This document shows positions 62,331-64,000 of a DNA stretch of 64,000 bases, in pieces (positions within the stretch are counted from its first letter, which is position 1; every line of letters begins with the position of its first letter). Both the position numbers and the translations under genes were made by a program. A model generated the notes under the pieces. That model made no database searches and had not been told where the DNA came from. It saw only the letters and a program-made list of their open reading frames with translations. The DNA comes from Hyphomicrobium sp. ghe19 (lineage in GTDB: Bacteria > Pseudomonadota > Alphaproteobacteria > Rhizobiales > Hyphomicrobiaceae). Location of the stretch: positions 248,001-312,000 of the forward strand of contig NZ_LR743509.1 in assembly GCF_902712875.1 (NCBI RefSeq), written 5' to 3'.

Positions 62331-64000
62331 ATGCGCGCTGTCGACATCAACAACAACGGATCGACCTCGATACGCCGGCTAAAAAAGTCTAAAGCCGCTT
62401 TTGCTTCGGGCGCTGCGACTAGCCGGCTGACGGCCATGAATGCCGCTTGCTACATGGTGATCTTCGCCGGCGCCATACTCATTCTCTATTACGGCAGCAG
62501 CGTATTAATGCCGCTCGCGCTAGCGGGCCTTCTGAGTTTCGTATTAACACCAGCAATTCGTCTGTTGAAGCAGGCCGGCATTCCGAAAGTGCCCGCGGTG
62601 ATTGCTGTCGTCGTCATCTCGATTGCCGCCATTGGTGGTGTTGGTGTCGTTGTCGGCGGACAGATCTCGGATTTGCTCGAGCGAATTCCATCTTATGAAT
62701 ACAACCTGCTCAAAAAGGTTTCGTCCGTTCGTTCCGCGTCGGTCGAATCCAGTGTGCTAGAGCGCGCAAGAAGCACGCTCGATGATCTGCAGGCGGAGCT
62801 TTCGCGATCCGATAGCGGCAAGCGCTCTGCTGCCCCCGCAGCTCCAGGTGACACTGCTGCCGTCAAGCCGATTCCTGTCGAAATACATCAGCCGCCGGAG
62901 CCGGTTCTGGATAAGACGGTCTCCTTGATCCGCCCGCTGATTTCGCCGCTCGCGACTACCGGATTGATCGTTCTGTTTCTCTTCTTCATTCTCGCGCAGC
63001 GGGAAGATCTGAGAGACCGCTTTCTAAGGCTGGCGGGAAAGGGTGATCTCCAGCGCACGACGGTCGCGCTCGATGATGCAGGCGACCGCCTCAGCAGGTT
63101 TTTCATCATTCAGGGTTTGCTGAACGCGAGTTTTGGCGTGTTCATCGGTTTGTGCCTTTGGGCGATGGGTCTGCCAAATCCCGTCCTATGGGGCGTTCTC
63201 GCAGGGCTGATGCGGTTTGTTCCGTTCATCGGCTCGGTCATTGCGAGCGTATTTCCAATTATTCTTGCGGCCGCAATCGATCCCGGCTGGTCGCTCGTGA
63301 TGTGGACGGCAGCGCTGTTCCTCGTGTCAGAAGTCCTGGCTGGCGAAGTCATCGAGCCGATGCTCTACGGACGCAACACGGGTCTTTCTCCCGTTGCCGT
63401 GGTCGTCGCGACGCTCTTCTGGACGTTGTTGTGGGGGCCTGTCGGATTGATTTTGGCTACTCCGCTTACCGTCTGTCTCATGGTTTTAGGCAGACACGTC
63501 GAGGCGCTGCGCTTTCTCGAAATCCTGTTTGGAGATGAACCGGCTCTCGAACCTCACGAGCGATTATATCAACGTGTTTTGGCGGGGGATGGCGTCGAGG
63601 CAATCGAAGTTGCGGAGCAGAGCATGAAAGAAATGCCTTTGATCCGCTATTACGACGATGTCGCGTTGAAGGCGCTGTCGATGGCTTACGAAGATGCGAC
63701 AGCTGGTCGGCTCGGCGCTGACGAGATTACGGAAGTCAAAGACGCAATCGACGACGTTGTCGATGGTTTGTCGGAACATGCGACCGGAGAGGGCGTCGGG
63801 GCAAGCGATGCGCCAAGCGGGAAGCCCGGGGAGGATGCCGTCAAAAGCGATGTTGTGCTTTGTCTTCCAGTTCGCAGCGAACTCGACGAGGGGCCACTTT
63901 TGATGCTGGAGCAAGTGCTTGAAGCGCAGGGCATCCACGCAGCAACGCTTCCCTACAATGCGTCGATCCGGTTGCGTGCACTCGATGCCAGGCGCGGTCC
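62331..64000 (+). CDS. AI-2E/PerM-type permease, 3' end beyond window
   Basis: At least 556 residues; the gene runs off the right edge. Start ATG 62331 with GGAGG and 5-nt spacing. The membrane core (about 40-390) has the AI-2E transporter family pattern: VLMPLALAGLLSFVLTPAIRLLK, QGLLNASFGVFIGLCLWAMGLPNPVLWGVLAGLMRFVPFIGSVIA, VEPMLYG-type EVIEPMLYGRNTGLSPVAVVVATLFWTLLWGP. A large soluble C-terminal part (from about 400) follows, unusual for the family (normally about 350 residues). Direction of transport unknown. Confidence 0.88.
   Translation, partial: MRAVDINNNGSTSIRRLKKSKAAFASGAATSRLTAMNAACYMVIFAGAILILYYGSSVLMPLALAGLLSFVLTPAIRLLKQAGIPKVPAVIAVVVISIAAIGGVGVVVGGQISDLLERIPSYEYNLLKKVSSVRSASVESSVLERARSTLDDLQAELSRSDSGKRSAAPAAPGDTAAVKPIPVEIHQPPEPVLDKTVSLIRPLISPLATTGLIVLFLFFILAQREDLRDRFLRLAGKGDLQRTTVALDDAGDRLSRFFIIQGLLNASFGVFIGLCLWAMGLPNPVLWGVLAGLMRFVPFIGSVIASVFPIILAAAIDPGWSLVMWTAALFLVSEVLAGEVIEPMLYGRNTGLSPVAVVVATLFWTLLWGPVGLILATPLTVCLMVLGRHVEALRFLEILFGDEPALEPHERLYQRVLAGDGVEAIEVAEQSMKEMPLIRYYDDVALKALSMAYEDATAGRLGADEITEVKDAIDDVVDGLSEHATGEGVGASDAPSGKPGEDAVKSDVVLCLPVRSELDEGPLLMLEQVLEAQGIHAATLPYNASIRLRALDARRG

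Noticed and set aside
1..64000. CRISPR arrays, insertion sequences, prophage, restriction or toxin-antitoxin genes
   Set aside because: No regularly spaced direct repeats, transposase, integrase or known defence domains were seen on either strand.

Overview
The window reads as a chromosomal segment of a GC-rich alphaproteobacterium of the order Hyphomicrobiales, with a Hyphomicrobium-like relative the best guess. Supporting points are the rpoN-hpf-ptsN block downstream of the lipopolysaccharide export genes, a membrane-bound ferritin (mbfA) behind a rhizobial-type Irr box, two EcfG-type general-stress promoters (GGAAC-N17-CGTT), and an infC gene with a non-AUG start. The genus assignment is inference. 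I see no rRNA, tRNA, CRISPR array, transposase or prophage; nearly everything looks like settled chromosome.

Layout. 1-7 kb: 5' end of a UvrD/PcrA helicase, a large AsmA-type envelope protein and lepA. 7-12 kb: phasin-like protein, SulP anion transporter, mbfA and a lytic transglycosylase, closed by a strong bidirectional terminator. 12-23.4 kb: type II NADH dehydrogenase, then translation genes in unusual order (pheT, rtcB, pheS, rplT, rpmI, and infC about 3 kb away) with small membrane and secreted proteins between rpmI and infC. 23.5-31.4 kb: two glycosyltransferases, an alpha/beta hydrolase, a GST-queG-epimerase operon and uppP. 31.4-38 kb: ptsN, hpf, rpoN, lptB, a fused lptC-lptA-lptA gene and an RNase D-like exonuclease, all on the minus strand. 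38-43 kb: a multidrug efflux locus in which a TetR repressor separates two membrane fusion proteins, one followed by an EmrB-type exporter. 43-47.2 kb: a sulfonate (ssu) locus with ssuA divergent from ssuDCB and no ssuE. 47-56 kb: MFS transporter, aldo-keto reductase, small unknowns, a BtuF-like binding protein, a secreted esterase, a YghU-like GST and an RNA methyltransferase. 56-60 kb: a two-component system, a PAP2 phosphatase and a fourfold-repeat membrane protein. 60.3-64 kb: a stress island (DUF883/ElaB-like, YqjE-like and small membrane proteins, CsbD, AI-2E-type permease) with two EcfG-like promoters.

How the genes fit together. Envelope biogenesis recurs (AsmA, LptC/LptA/LptB, UppP, lytic transglycosylase, GtrA, PAP2). 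Nutrient and stress control is the second theme: RpoN with PtsN, Irr-controlled iron storage/export, sulfonate scavenging, and the general stress response.

The most useful second-look items are the LptC-LptA-LptA fusion, the two EcfG promoters with a nearby unlisted small membrane peptide, the Irr box of mbfA, the ATC start of infC, rtcB between pheS and pheT behind an intrinsic terminator, and the overlapping promoter/operator region of the efflux locus. I did not find a convincing entirely new multi-gene system.
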